Of a DNA stretch of 64,000 nucleotides, positions 35,963-45,638 are shown one piece after another. A model generated the notes under the pieces. It was not told where the DNA came from and did no database searches. It was given only the letters and a program-made list of their open reading frames with translations. Location: NCBI RefSeq assembly GCF_000430645.1, contig NZ_AUMK01000004.1:620001-684000 (forward strand). The letters run 5' to 3'. The stretch's first letter is position 1, and every line of letters starts with the position of its first letter. The position numbers were made by a program, and so were the translations under genes. This stretch comes from Aquimarina latercula DSM 2041 (GTDB lineage Bacteria > Bacteroidota > Bacteroidia > Flavobacteriales > Flavobacteriaceae).

Positions 35963-37849
35963 ATGGCAACAGGAAGTATTAATGTATCGGTAGAAAACAT
36001 TTTTCCTTTGATTAAAAAATTCTTGTATTCGGATCATGAGATCTTTTTAAGAGAATTAATATCTAACGCAACAGATGCTACGCTAAAATTAAAGCACTTA
36101 ACTAATATAGGAGAAGCCAAAGTAGAATATGGTAATCCTAGGATTGAAGTTAAAGTAGATAAAGAAAATAAACGATTACATATTATTGATCAAGGAATCG
36201 GTATGACAGCCGAAGAAGTTGAAAAATATATCAATCAAGTTGCTTTTTCTGGCGCTGAAGAGTTTTTAGAAAAGTATAAAGACAGTGCCAAAGATTCTGG
36301 TATAATAGGACATTTTGGACTTGGTTTCTACTCTGCGTTTATGGTTGCGGAAAAAGTAGAAATCATTACTAAGTCTTTTAAGGATGAACCAGCTGCTCAT
36401 TGGACTTGTGATGGTTCTCCTACCTATACTATAGAAGCTCACGACAAAACCGAAAGAGGTACTGAAATTATACTTCATATTGGAGAGGAAGATACAGAGT
36501 TTCTTGAAGAGAATAGAATCAGTGAATTATTGGTGAAATATAATAAGTTTATGCCTGTTCCGATTAAGTTTGGAACTAAAACAGAGACTTTACCAAAACC
36601 AGAAGGAGCAAAAGAAGAAGATCCTGCACCTACAGAAGAAGTTGACAACATTATTAACAATCCAAGTCCAGCCTGGACAAAACAACCTTCTGAATTAAAA
36701 GATGAAGATTATAAAGGATTCTACAGAGAGTTGTATCCAATGCAGTTCGAGGAACCTTTATTTAATATTCACCTTAACGTCGATTATCCATTTAACCTTA
36801 CTGGGATTTTATATTTCCCTAAGCTTGGTCAGGATATGAATATGCAGAAGGATAGAATTCAATTATACCAAAATCAGGTATTTGTGACGGATAACGTAGA
36901 AGGTATCGTTCCTGAATTCCTTACGATGCTTCGTGGTGTTATTGATTCTCCTGATATTCCTCTAAACGTTTCTAGATCATATCTACAAGCTGATGGCGCT
37001 GTAAAAAAGATTTCTAGTTACATTACTCGTAAGGTAGCAGACAAATTAAATTCTTTATTCAAAAATGATAGAGAAGATTTTGAAAAGAAATGGAATGACA
37101 TCAAAGTAGTTATAGAATATGGAATGCTTTCTGAAGACAAATTCTTTGAAAAAGCAGACAAATTTGCATTATATCCTACTGTTGATGATACTTTTTTCAC
37201 TTTTGATGAATTACAAGAGAAAATTAAAGATAGTCAAACAGACAAGGATAATAAGTTAGTAGTCTTATATGCATCTGACAAAGATGAGCAACACGCGTAC
37301 ATATCGGCTGCAAAAGATAAAGGATATGAGGTATTATTACTAGACTCTCCTATCGTTTCTCATTTGATCCAAAAATTAGAAACTAGCAAAGAGAATATTT
37401 CTTTTGTTCGTGTAGATGGTGATCATATTGATAATTTGATCAAAAAAGATGAAGAAACTATCTCTAAATTATCTGATGAAGAAAAAGATAGCCTGAAGGC
37501 TGATTTGGAAAAGGTTATTCCTGCTGAAAAGTATACAGTACAGCTAGAAGCTATGGATAGTAATGCTTCGCCGTTTATGATTACACAACCAGAATTTATG
37601 CGTCGTATGAAAGAGATGCAACAAACTGGAGGTGGTGGAATGAACATGTTTGGTAATATGCCGGAGATGTACAACCTTATAGTAAATACTAATCATGATT
37701 TAATTAGTGAAATAAAGGACACTAAAACTGATAAAAAGAAAGAACGCCTAATCAAGCAATCTCTTGACTTAGCAAGACTTTCTCAAAATTTACTAAAAGG
37801 TGAAGAATTAACTGAATTCATCAAACGTAGTTTTGATATGATAAAGTAG
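35963..37849 (+). CDS. htpG: Molecular chaperone HtpG (Hsp90)
   Basis: 628 aa, the normal bacterial length. ATPase motifs: ELISNATDATLKLKHL (Glu/Asn), DQGIGM (Asp) and GHFGLGFYSAFMV. Middle domain with LNVSRSYLQ; C-terminal dimer region ends at 628. A short Pro/Glu-rich linker (PKPEGAKEEDPAPTEE) sits around 213-230. Monocistronic with its own terminator. Confidence 0.97.
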   Translation: MATGSINVSVENIFPLIKKFLYSDHEIFLRELISNATDATLKLKHLTNIGEAKVEYGNPRIEVKVDKENKRLHIIDQGIGMTAEEVEKYINQVAFSGAEEFLEKYKDSAKDSGIIGHFGLGFYSAFMVAEKVEIITKSFKDEPAAHWTCDGSPTYTIEAHDKTERGTEIILHIGEEDTEFLEENRISELLVKYNKFMPVPIKFGTKTETLPKPEGAKEEDPAPTEEVDNIINNPSPAWTKQPSELKDEDYKGFYRELYPMQFEEPLFNIHLNVDYPFNLTGILYFPKLGQDMNMQKDRIQLYQNQVFVTDNVEGIVPEFLTMLRGVIDSPDIPLNVSRSYLQADGAVKKISSYITRKVADKLNSLFKNDREDFEKKWNDIKVVIEYGMLSEDKFFEKADKFALYPTVDDTFFTFDELQEKIKDSQTDKDNKLVVLYASDKDEQHAYISAAKDKGYEVLLLDSPIVSHLIQKLETSKENISFVRVDGDHIDNLIKKDEETISKLSDEEKDSLKADLEKVIPAEKYTVQLEAMDSNASPFMITQPEFMRRMKEMQQTGGGGMNMFGNMPEMYNLIVNTNHDLISEIKDTKTDKKKERLIKQSLDLARLSQNLLKGEELTEFIKRSFDMIK

Positions 37850-37888
37850 TTGTAGAAATACTAACGTTTTTAGAATATAGATTATAAC

Positions 37889-37925
37889 ACCGCTTCACTG
37901 TCTAATCAGTAGAAGCGGTTTTTAT
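37889..37925 (+). terminator. Terminator of htpG
   Basis: ACCGCTTCACTG pairs with CAGTAGAAGCGGT (one bulged A), loop TCTAAT, followed by TTTTT. Confidence 0.85.
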
Positions 37926-38000
37926 TTCTGATATATATATGTATTACATATTTTATTATTTTTACAACATCACTCTTTTCTATTAAGATAATAAGACAAA

Positions 38001-38981
38001 ATGAGAACTAAAATTTATCTTTTCATATTAATACTCTGCATTGGTTTTAATACGAATGGACAAGAAATCGTGTCAGGCTATTTACATATAGAAAACCCAA
38101 AAGATTGGGAACAAGAAGTATATCTAAGTAAGGTAGAATTAAATGAAAGTAATAACAGCTATACATATACTCCAATAGCGTCATCAGATATTTCTGAAAA
38201 AGGATACTTCGCTTTTGATCAAAAATGGTTTAATACTACTGATCATATATACAAAATCCACCTCAACCCTATATCAGAATCAAAAAATAAAGAATTAGTT
38301 AAAAATTCAAAGTTATTTATTTTATCAAAAAATGATTCTATTCATTTCGAAAAAGGAGAAACATTATTTTCAAGTTATTCTACCAATAACCAAGCTGATA
38401 AAGAATGGCAACAGTTAAAGAAATTTGAATCTAAATTTGAAAGTTTACACGATAACTTTGATACTGAAGAATACTTACTGAGGACAAAAGGATATATAAA
38501 AGACTCTTTACAAATACTATTGGTAAAATTAATCAGTATTAAAAAACTTGATGATAAAAAATTACTAGAAAGAGACATCAAAGAAAATACTGCATATTAT
38601 AACAGCTTATTAAAAGAATTAAAATCTAGCGAAATTGATCCTTCTTTATTTATATATCTTGAGAACAAGCTTTCTTTAGTTGATAAAAGAATTACCGAAA
38701 AAAAATATTCTTTAAGTATGTTCTTAAATGGGATTGCTGGGTTAATTATACTAACACTTATCTTTTTAATTATAAGAAAACGAAAAAAAGGAAATAGTAC
38801 TCCTATAACAGTATTAAGCAATCAAGAAAACACTATCAAGGAGTTAATTATATCTGGAAAGAGTAATAAGGAAATTGCTAATGAATTATTTATTAGTATT
38901 AATACAGTAAAAACTCATATCTCTAATATTTACAGCAAGTTAAATATAAGTAGTAGAAAAGAATTATTAGTTAAAAAGTAA
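38001..38981 (+). CDS. Membrane-bound LuxR-type transcriptional regulator
   Basis: 326 aa. Signal peptide (1-20), an extracytoplasmic region (21-235) without a recognised domain but with a helical second half, one membrane helix (about 240-260), then a LuxR-type helix-turn-helix (about 270-326: NKEIANELFISINTVKTHISNIYSKL). One-component transmembrane regulator; such proteins in Bacteroidota usually carry TPRs outside. Target genes unknown; the next gene is DUF2723. Confidence 0.83.
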   Translation: MRTKIYLFILILCIGFNTNGQEIVSGYLHIENPKDWEQEVYLSKVELNESNNSYTYTPIASSDISEKGYFAFDQKWFNTTDHIYKIHLNPISESKNKELVKNSKLFILSKNDSIHFEKGETLFSSYSTNNQADKEWQQLKKFESKFESLHDNFDTEEYLLRTKGYIKDSLQILLVKLISIKKLDDKKLLERDIKENTAYYNSLLKELKSSEIDPSLFIYLENKLSLVDKRITEKKYSLSMFLNGIAGLIILTLIFLIIRKRKKGNSTPITVLSNQENTIKELIISGKSNKEIANELFISINTVKTHISNIYSKLNISSRKELLVKK

Positions 38982-39080
38982 AATCATACCCGTACTAGTA
39001 CTTTATTACGACTTCTAAAATCACACTTTTTTTAATATATACACTTCTTTTGATTACCAAAACAAAGGCAATCAAAACGA

Positions 39081-42000
39081 ATGAATATTTCTCTTTTTAA
39101 AAAATGGAATTTAGTACTTGGCTGGACCGTATTTACTATTTCTTTGGTAGTATATATAATAACTGCAGAACCTACAAATAGTTTTTGGGATGTAGGAGAA
39201 TACATTTCTGCTTCTTCTAAACTGCAAATTGGACATCCTCCAGGTGCTCCTTTATTTCAGATGATCGGTGCATTTGCTTCTCTTTTCGCTACTGCTCCAG
39301 AGCAAATAGCATACACCTTAAATATTACCTCTGGAATTGCAAGTGCATTTACTATATTATTTATGTTTTGGTCGATTACCTTGCTTCTTAAAAATCTAGC
39401 AATTTCTAGATCAAGTTTTACAACTAGCTCAGCCATAACAATACTAGGTAGCGCCTTTACTGGCTCCTTAACATTTGCTTTTACTGATAGTTTTTGGTTC
39501 AATGCAGTAGAAGCCGAAGTATACGCCATGGCTACTCTTATACTATCAGTTATGTTCTATTTAGGGCTTTTATGGCAGCGGGATATGAATACACCTAAAG
39601 GAAACAAATGGATCATTGTAATTTCATTTATTATTGGGCTATCTTTTGGTGTTCATTTTATGGGATTGCTTTCTATTCCTGCAATAGGTTTGTTATATTA
39701 TTTCAAAAACTATAAAACCGTAACGTTCAAAAATTTTATTGTTGCTAATAGTATTGTAGTAGCTACATTACTTTTCATTTTTAAAATGTTACTACCTTAC
39801 ACATTAGCATTTTTTGGAACTTCGGAAATATTCTTTGTAAATTCTATTGGATTGCCTTTTCACTCAGGAACTATAATAGCAGGTATTAGCTTGATCATTT
39901 GTTTTTATATGGGCCTTCGATATACCAGAAAAAAAGGGTATCCTTTGATGAATACTTCTCTACTCTGCATTCTTTTTATTCTAATAGGATTTTCTAGTTG
40001 GTTAATGATTCCGATTAGAGCAAATGCAGGTACTGTTATAAATGAAAATAATCCAAATAACGCTCGAGAATTATTAGCTTATTACAATCTAGAACAATAC
40101 CCAAAAACTCATCTGTTTTACGGACCTCAATTCTCTGAAATATACGGAAACTTAGATGAACAAGAACCCTATTTAGACGACAAACCTAAATATGAAAAAG
40201 ACATAAATACAAAAAAATATGTGATTGTTAATGATTGGAAAAATGCACGACAAAACTTAGATAATACTCATAAAACTTTATTACCAAGAATGTGGAGCAC
40301 AGAACATATTAGTAATTATATGTTATTCAGTGGACCTTTAGAGTTCTCTGTTAAAAATGAATATCAAGATCAACAAGAACTGATTGACACAGTCATTGAT
40401 TTTAGAAAAAAGTATGCGTCTGGCGAATTAGATTATGATGATTATCACAAGTTCTTAGAGTCATTCGGTCAGTTTTTAGATATAAAACCACCCTCTTTCT
40501 TTGATAATGTATCCTATTTATTTCAATACCAAATCAACTATATGTATTGGAGGTATTTTATGTGGAACTTCGTTGGAAGACAAGATGATGTCCAAGGCAA
40601 ACTATCTTCTTTGCATGGAAACTGGCTCAGTGGAATTCCTATTATCGATGAATCTCGTTTAGGTTCTCAAAACAATTTACCAACGGATACATTAAAAAAT
40701 AAAGCAAGAAACACCTACTACTTTCTTCCTTTAATTTTAGGGTTAGTAGGATTCGTTTTTCACTTCCAAATGGATAGAAAAAATTTCTGGGTATTATTGG
40801 TATTCTTTTTATTTACGGGGTTGTCATTAAAAATATATCTTAATGAAAGACCTTTTGAACCAAGAGAAAGAGATTACGCCTTGGTGGGTTCTTTTTATGT
40901 ATTTGCAATTTGGATTGCATTTGGAGTCTATGCTCTTTTTGATATCTTAAAAAATCAGATTAATACTAAAAAGGCTGCATATTTAGCTATTACAATTTCA
41001 TTACTTGCAGTACCTTCATTATTAATTTCTCAAAACTGGGATGATCACGATCGATCCAATCGATACACTGCTCAATCTTCTGCAAAAACGTATCTATCTT
41101 CTTGTCAGAAAGATGCTATTTTATTTTCTATTGGAGATAATGATAGCTTTCCATTATGGTATACACAAGAGATAGAAGGTTATCGGACAGATATACGAAT
41201 TTTAATTACGAATTTATTGGCTACAGATTGGTATGTTGATCAAATGAAAAAGGCAGCCTATGACGGCAAACCTGTACCATCACAATTAGAACACAATTTT
41301 TATGCATATGGAAACAACGATGCTGTTTTCTTTAAAGAGGTAACAAAGGATACCATGCATATTAAAAACTGGATGAGATGGATAACTTCTAATGATCCAA
41401 GAACGAAGGGTGAACTTATGAATGGAAAAACAGTATCTACCTTTCCTACTAAAAACATTAGGATTCCGGTTGATAAAGAAAAAATCCTTAAAAATGGTAT
41501 CGTTTCTGAAAAAGATGCCGATAAGATTGTACCTTATATAGATATTCATTTAAAAGGAAATTACATCCCAAAACATAGATTAGTCATGTTAGATATCATT
41601 GCGAATAACAACTGGGAACGTCCTATTTATTTTACAGGAGGTAGTTTTGGCGATGACGATTACATCTGGATGAAAGATTATTTACAGCTTGATGGAATGA
41701 CCTATAAACTTGTCCCTATTAAAACAAAAGTAAATCCAAAAAATCCTTATCAATTAGGAAGAGTGAATACGGATATTATGTATCAAAACGTAAAAGCTTG
41801 GGACTGGGGAAATGGAGATAGTACAGAGATTTATCACGATCCCGAAACTAGAAAAAATGGGATATCATACAGGACCAATTTAGGTAGACTCGCAAATCAA
41901 TTAATAAAAGAAAATAAGTTAATTAAAGCAGAAGAAATTTTGGATTTAGGAATAGAAAAAATGCCTTTGGAATTCTATGAATATTATACTCCTTTACACG

Positions 42001-42344
42001 ATTTTATAAATAGTTATTATCAGATAAATAAGCATGAAAAAGCAAGGCCTCTTTGGAAACAAGTAGCTAAGAAATATCAGGAACAATTACAATACTTTGC
42101 AAATCTATCCTATGAAAATCAACAAGAACATTTCGAAAGTATTATGGACAATGTAACATATTATAGAGATCTTATAGACACACTTGTTGAAAATGAAGAT
42201 ACTGACTTAATCGATACAGAAATAGATTTATTTAACAAGTATATAGGCTTATTTCCAAGATTTTTTACTAGAAGAGAAAAACCTTCATTAGAAGATGAAG
42301 AAAACTTATTAAAGGAATTAAAATCAGAACAGGAAATTAGGTGA
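39081..42344 (+). CDS. DUF2723 family membrane glycosyltransferase-like protein
   Basis: 1087 aa. About 12 membrane helices (1-330 and 550-680). The N-terminal TAEPTNSFWDVGEYISASSKLQIGHPPGAPL is the DUF2723 signature, with the acidic D/E in the first periplasmic loop that is catalytic in GT-C glycosyltransferases. After the helices comes a soluble domain (about 690-1087) with NDSFPLWYTQE and a TPR-like C-terminal. The family is related to protein O-mannosyltransferases and is thought to glycosylate surface proteins in Bacteroidota; acceptor not known here. Confidence 0.87.
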   Translation: MNISLFKKWNLVLGWTVFTISLVVYIITAEPTNSFWDVGEYISASSKLQIGHPPGAPLFQMIGAFASLFATAPEQIAYTLNITSGIASAFTILFMFWSITLLLKNLAISRSSFTTSSAITILGSAFTGSLTFAFTDSFWFNAVEAEVYAMATLILSVMFYLGLLWQRDMNTPKGNKWIIVISFIIGLSFGVHFMGLLSIPAIGLLYYFKNYKTVTFKNFIVANSIVVATLLFIFKMLLPYTLAFFGTSEIFFVNSIGLPFHSGTIIAGISLIICFYMGLRYTRKKGYPLMNTSLLCILFILIGFSSWLMIPIRANAGTVINENNPNNARELLAYYNLEQYPKTHLFYGPQFSEIYGNLDEQEPYLDDKPKYEKDINTKKYVIVNDWKNARQNLDNTHKTLLPRMWSTEHISNYMLFSGPLEFSVKNEYQDQQELIDTVIDFRKKYASGELDYDDYHKFLESFGQFLDIKPPSFFDNVSYLFQYQINYMYWRYFMWNFVGRQDDVQGKLSSLHGNWLSGIPIIDESRLGSQNNLPTDTLKNKARNTYYFLPLILGLVGFVFHFQMDRKNFWVLLVFFLFTGLSLKIYLNERPFEPRERDYALVGSFYVFAIWIAFGVYALFDILKNQINTKKAAYLAITISLLAVPSLLISQNWDDHDRSNRYTAQSSAKTYLSSCQKDAILFSIGDNDSFPLWYTQEIEGYRTDIRILITNLLATDWYVDQMKKAAYDGKPVPSQLEHNFYAYGNNDAVFFKEVTKDTMHIKNWMRWITSNDPRTKGELMNGKTVSTFPTKNIRIPVDKEKILKNGIVSEKDADKIVPYIDIHLKGNYIPKHRLVMLDIIANNNWERPIYFTGGSFGDDDYIWMKDYLQLDGMTYKLVPIKTKVNPKNPYQLGRVNTDIMYQNVKAWDWGNGDSTEIYHDPETRKNGISYRTNLGRLANQLIKENKLIKAEEILDLGIEKMPLEFYEYYTPLHDFINSYYQINKHEKARPLWKQVAKKYQEQLQYFANLSYENQQEHFESIMDNVTYYRDLIDTLVENEDTDLIDTEIDLFNKYIGLFPRFFTRREKPSLEDEENLLKELKSEQEIR

Positions 42345-42460
42345 TTTATAAATAAACTAAAACTAATAACAAAATATGCTTTTATAACATCGATACGTTA
42401 TTTATCATGGATACGACTAAAGTTATTTTGATGTTAAAATTTATAAAAAATATTATTTAA

Positions 42461-42473
42461 TTAGGATTCCTTA
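42461..42473. promoter_or_regulatory. Operator candidate 1 (TTAGGATTCCTTA)
   Basis: Lies in the spacer just before the -7 box TATATTTG. Near-palindromic, and shares TTAGGAT with the two sites at 42770 and 43830. Confidence 0.5.
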
Positions 42474-42474
42474 C

Positions 42475-42482
42475 TATATTTG
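42475..42482 (+). promoter_or_regulatory. -7 box of the redox operon
   Basis: TATATTTG matches TAnnTTTG, 35 bp before the ATG at 42517. Confidence 0.55.
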
Positions 42483-42516
42483 TTTCAGAATTTTTTAAAC
42501 CTTAAAAATTATCAAA

Positions 42517-42750
42517 ATGAGTAAATCAATTTTTTATCATGCAGGATGTCCCGTTTGTGTAAGTGCAGAACAAGACCTTATACATCTAATCGGAGCTTCA
42601 AATGTAGAAGTTGTTCATCTAGGAGAGGATCAATCACTAATTAGTAACGCAGAAAAAGCAGGTGTTCAATCGGTTCCAGCGCTAGTGACAGCTAACGGCA
42701 ACGTATTACATATTAATTTTGGCGCATCTTTATCTGATGTAAAAAAATAA
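42517..42750 (+). CDS. Thioredoxin-like small protein
   Basis: 77 aa, a minimal thioredoxin/glutaredoxin fold. Active-site C11-P-V-C14 follows a short beta strand (IFYHAG); the cis-Pro is in VQSVPALV. The first helix and strand order fit glutaredoxin-like proteins. First gene of a small redox cluster with a secreted CxxC protein, a DUF2024 protein and a cysteine-tailed MarR regulator. Confidence 0.83.
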   Translation: MSKSIFYHAGCPVCVSAEQDLIHLIGASNVEVVHLGEDQSLISNAEKAGVQSVPALVTANGNVLHINFGASLSDVKK

Positions 42751-42769
42751 AAAAATTTAAATTACATAG

Positions 42770-42782
42770 TTAGGATTCCTAA
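42770..42782. promoter_or_regulatory. Operator candidate 2 (TTAGGATTCCTAA)
   Basis: A perfect 6-1-6 inverted repeat between the first and second gene. GAATCCTAAC follows at 42789-42798, forming a second inverted copy; no T-run follows, so it is not a good terminator. Confidence 0.5.
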
Positions 42783-42820
42783 TTAAAAGAATCCTAACTA
42801 TTCTAAAACTAATAGAAATT

Positions 42821-43543
42821 ATGAGACATATGTTTTTTTTAATACTGATACTATTAAGTAATGTATTATTTGCTTGTGACGAGTGCAAAAAATACGATAA
42901 TGATAATTTAAAGATCATTGAAGTTAGTGTTATTCATCTAGAGGAACTATCCAGTACCATTTGGGAAATTAAAGTAAAAGGAAAGGCAGGAGAAACCACT
43001 CCTGAACCAGTAGGGCAGCTTCATGGGGCTCCAGTTTTGGGATATGTTTTTCCAACTACATTAAAACCTACCGATGTGGGTTTTAGTAGTACTGAAGGAA
43101 TTATTGCCCTGGCATTAACATCACATCCCGATTTTGATGACACTCCTTTATGGGATGAAAACTCTGACAAGAGATATGATAACGATGGTATCGTATGGCA
43201 TCCACATTGGGTAGTTCTGCATTCGGACAAAAGAGTCAAAGGTGGATTATCAGTAAAGCAATTTAAAAAAGATGATAAAACTATTAAACTTCCTCCTACT
43301 AATCCGGGAATGCCAATGTATATGGATTCTCCAGGTTTTCAAGTGATTACTAAAGGAAACTCAATCAAAGTAGTTATCCCCGATTACCGAATAAGCAATC
43401 AAACTAATTTCAAATTTGATGCAGTTTCCGCTTATATGCAGGTAAATACTGAAAAAAAAGAGTTTCCTATGCTCGGTGTTTATAAAGTATATAGTGTTTT
43501 AAGTACCGATCTCTCACTTCCGTATAATGTTGAATTCAAATAA
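42821..43543 (+). CDS. Secreted protein with CDEC motif, unknown function
   Basis: 240 aa. N-terminal signal peptide ending LFA, next to C19-D-E-C22: either a lipoprotein cysteine or a CxxC pair exposed after cleavage. The rest shows no family I know; VWHPHWVVLHSD contains two His that could bind metal. It lies 38 bp downstream of operator candidate 2 and just ahead of the DUF2024 gene. Redox or metal role is inference from context. Confidence 0.6.
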   Translation: MRHMFFLILILLSNVLFACDECKKYDNDNLKIIEVSVIHLEELSSTIWEIKVKGKAGETTPEPVGQLHGAPVLGYVFPTTLKPTDVGFSSTEGIIALALTSHPDFDDTPLWDENSDKRYDNDGIVWHPHWVVLHSDKRVKGGLSVKQFKKDDKTIKLPPTNPGMPMYMDSPGFQVITKGNSIKVVIPDYRISNQTNFKFDAVSAYMQVNTEKKEFPMLGVYKVYSVLSTDLSLPYNVEFK

Positions 43544-43550
43544 AAAGAAA

Positions 43551-43814
43551 ATGAAAATAGCTGTTTGGGATACTTATGTAAATCGAAAAGATGGATTGCT
43601 AATGCATTTTGACATCCTTGTTTCAAATGAAAGCATGGATGAAGATCAGGTTTTAGCATATGGAAAAAAGTACTTAAGTACTAAAACTTTTAAAACTCTT
43701 AGTTTGACTGCTAAAGAATGTAGGTTTTGTCATATTGAAACCGCTTCTCCAGAAATTGTAAATCTTATAGAAACTAAGGGTTATGCTATAATCGAAATGG
43801 AAAATTGTAATTAG
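43551..43814 (+). CDS. DUF2024 family protein
   Basis: About 87 aa from ATG 43551 (MKIAVWDTYVNRKDG), which follows the previous stop by 7 bp; an alternative ATG at 43527 would overlap that gene. The MHFDILV and Cys/His motif CRFCHIE agree with DUF2024 as I recall it. CxxC plus His fits a redox or metal role. Function unknown. Confidence 0.75.
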   Translation: MKIAVWDTYVNRKDGLLMHFDILVSNESMDEDQVLAYGKKYLSTKTFKTLSLTAKECRFCHIETASPEIVNLIETKGYAIIEMENCN

Positions 43815-43829
43815 TAATGAATTAACTAA

Positions 43830-43842
43830 TTAGGATAACTAA
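43830..43842. promoter_or_regulatory. Operator candidate 3 (TTAGGATAACTAA)
   Basis: TTAG-N5-CTAA palindrome overlapping the -7 box of the MarR gene by 3 bp. Same pattern as candidate 2. Confidence 0.5.
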
Positions 43843-43847
43843 CTTTG
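43840..43847 (+). promoter_or_regulatory. -7 box of the MarR gene
   Basis: TAACTTTG matches TAnnTTTG, 36 bp before the ATG at 43883. Confidence 0.5.
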
Positions 43848-43882
43848 CAAATAAGAAAGCAAAACTTTCTTATTAGTTTTAT

Positions 43883-44488
43883 ATGGATAAGAGTATTTTC
43901 AATATACCGTTTCAACATGAAGATATCAATGCTAAAATTGTTATTGGTTTAGAACGTATTTCTGAAATTTTCCGTGTTTTGTTATGGGAATATTCTAAAG
44001 AACTTAAAATAAGCCCTATACAGATTCAAATCTTGATTTTTGTAGCGTATCACAAGGAAAGTCAATGTACAGTTAGTCATTTAGCTAAAGAATTTAATCT
44101 TACCAAACCTACTATTAGTGATGCTGTTAAGGTCTTGGAGCAAAAAAAACTGATCTCCAAAAACAAAACATCCACTGATAGCAGAAGTTATCATATTAGT
44201 TTAACATTAAATGGAAAAAAGAGTGTTTCTGAAACAGAGAACTTTGCCAATCCAATTAGGAAACAAATTGATACCCTTAATTTTGAAGAGCAACAATCGC
44301 TATTTTCAACGCTTAGTTCTTTAATCTATAAATTAAATAAATCTGGTGTTTTATCTGTTCAGAGAACCTGTTTCGCGTGTAAATTTTATGAAAAGAAATC
44401 TGAAACCAATGATTTCTGTAATCTTATTCAAAAGGATTTAAGTTCTAACGATATCCGATTGGATTGTCCTGAATTCGAAAAAAAATAA
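43883..44488 (+). CDS. MarR-family regulator with four-cysteine C-terminal tail
   Basis: 201 aa. Winged helix-turn-helix of MarR type (about 45-125: TVSHLAKEFNLTKPTISDAVKVLEQKKLI and a wing around STDSRSYHISL). After the dimer helices comes a tail with Cys163, Cys166, Cys179 and Cys195 (RTCFACKFY...DCPEF), a likely metal (Zn or Fe-S) or thiol sensor. It is the last gene of the redox cluster; an operator-like palindrome overlaps its promoter, so autoregulation is likely. Own terminator. Confidence 0.85.
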   Translation: MDKSIFNIPFQHEDINAKIVIGLERISEIFRVLLWEYSKELKISPIQIQILIFVAYHKESQCTVSHLAKEFNLTKPTISDAVKVLEQKKLISKNKTSTDSRSYHISLTLNGKKSVSETENFANPIRKQIDTLNFEEQQSLFSTLSSLIYKLNKSGVLSVQRTCFACKFYEKKSETNDFCNLIQKDLSSNDIRLDCPEFEKK

Positions 44489-44522
44489 AAAACCTCCTGA
44501 CCCAAGTTTTCAGGAGGTTTTT
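44488..44522. terminator. Terminator after the MarR gene
   Basis: AAAAACCTCCTGA pairs with TCAGGAGGTTTTT, loop CCCAAGTTT. Confidence 0.88.
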
Positions 44523-44721
44523 GCTACATAATACATTACTCTACAAGCATATATATATTAGTAATCGATAAATGATTTTTGTTACTATATTTCTAGTATT
44601 TAACAAATATGACTTTACTATTCTAGCCTTATAAGGTTATCTATCTGTTACAATTTTCATAAAGATTACATCACTAGTTATGCTTTTAGTATTTTAGTTT
44701 ACTGACACAAATAACCTCATT

Positions 44722-45570
44722 ATGAAAAGAATCTTGATAATATTATTAACTATCTCTATATTAAGTTGTAATCAAAATAAAAAAGAAAAACAACCTGCTC
44801 CAGAAGTTACTGAGACTAAAGACCCTATTCCTGTGGAACCTAATGGCGGAATAGGTGACGGAGCTTTATCAATCTCAGATCATTTTATTAGCAGTATAGA
44901 AAAGGCGCATAAAAAAGAAAAGTTTTTAAATCACAAGGCAGTTAGTTTTTATATTAAAATTCTTTTCAACGGAAAAGAGCATTTAGAGGGTAAAGTTACG
45001 ATGCTCACAAATTCATCGAAAATAAGAATTGATAAAAAAGATGATAGTAAGCTTATTTATGATGGGGAGAATGTATATCTCTGTCCTGCGGATGCAAATG
45101 ATAAAGGAGCGCGTTTCGATATGTTTACTTGGACTTATTTCTTTGGGTTACCGTACAAATTAAGTGATCCAGGTACGAAATGGGAAATGCAAGATGATAG
45201 AACTCTTAATAATACCATACACAGCACTGCTAAACTTACTTTTGAAGCCGGAACAGGAGATGCACCTGATGATTGGTATGTAATTTATGCTGATCCAGTT
45301 GCTAAATCACTACAAGCTGCTGCTTATATTGTTACTTTCGGAAGTGATGGTGATATTTCTAACGCTGAGGCAGATCCGCATGCCATTCATTATAAAGACT
45401 TTATTACTATTGATTCTATCCCCTTTGCAACAAGATGGGAGTTTTATGGGTGGACTTCAGAAAAAGGAATGACCGATAAGTTAGGCGAAGCTACTATTAG
45501 TGATATTACATTTTTGGAAAACGAGGGCGAACTATTTGATGATCCTGAAAACTCTAAAATCATTGACTAA
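44722..45570 (+). CDS. DUF6503-like lipoprotein
   Basis: 282 aa. Lipobox ISILSC (Cys16), then a charged linker. The body has AHKKEKFLNHKAVSF, FNGKEHLEGKVTMLTNSSKIRI and FDMFTWTYFFGLPYKLSDPGTKW, patterns I associate with the DUF6503 group of flavobacterial outer-membrane lipoproteins (LolA-like fold suspected). Function unknown. Followed by a bidirectional terminator and the convergent astacin gene. Confidence 0.7.
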   Translation: MKRILIILLTISILSCNQNKKEKQPAPEVTETKDPIPVEPNGGIGDGALSISDHFISSIEKAHKKEKFLNHKAVSFYIKILFNGKEHLEGKVTMLTNSSKIRIDKKDDSKLIYDGENVYLCPADANDKGARFDMFTWTYFFGLPYKLSDPGTKWEMQDDRTLNNTIHSTAKLTFEAGTGDAPDDWYVIYADPVAKSLQAAAYIVTFGSDGDISNAEADPHAIHYKDFITIDSIPFATRWEFYGWTSEKGMTDKLGEATISDITFLENEGELFDDPENSKIID

Positions 45571-45586
45571 AAATATTAATTAAACA

Positions 45587-45614
45587 AAAAACACCGCTTT
45601 TAAAGCGGTGTTTT
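45587..45614. terminator. Bidirectional terminator
   Basis: AAAACACCGCTTT is followed by its complement, with A- and T-runs on the two sides. Shared by the lipoprotein and the convergent astacin gene. Confidence 0.85.
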
Positions 45615-45638
45615 CTTTATTCACAACTTCAGTAAAGT

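Noticed and set aside
38991..39000. Palindrome GTACTAGTAC between the LuxR-type and DUF2723 genes
   Set aside because: A 10-bp palindrome with no loop and no T-run; too short to call an operator or terminator without another copy.
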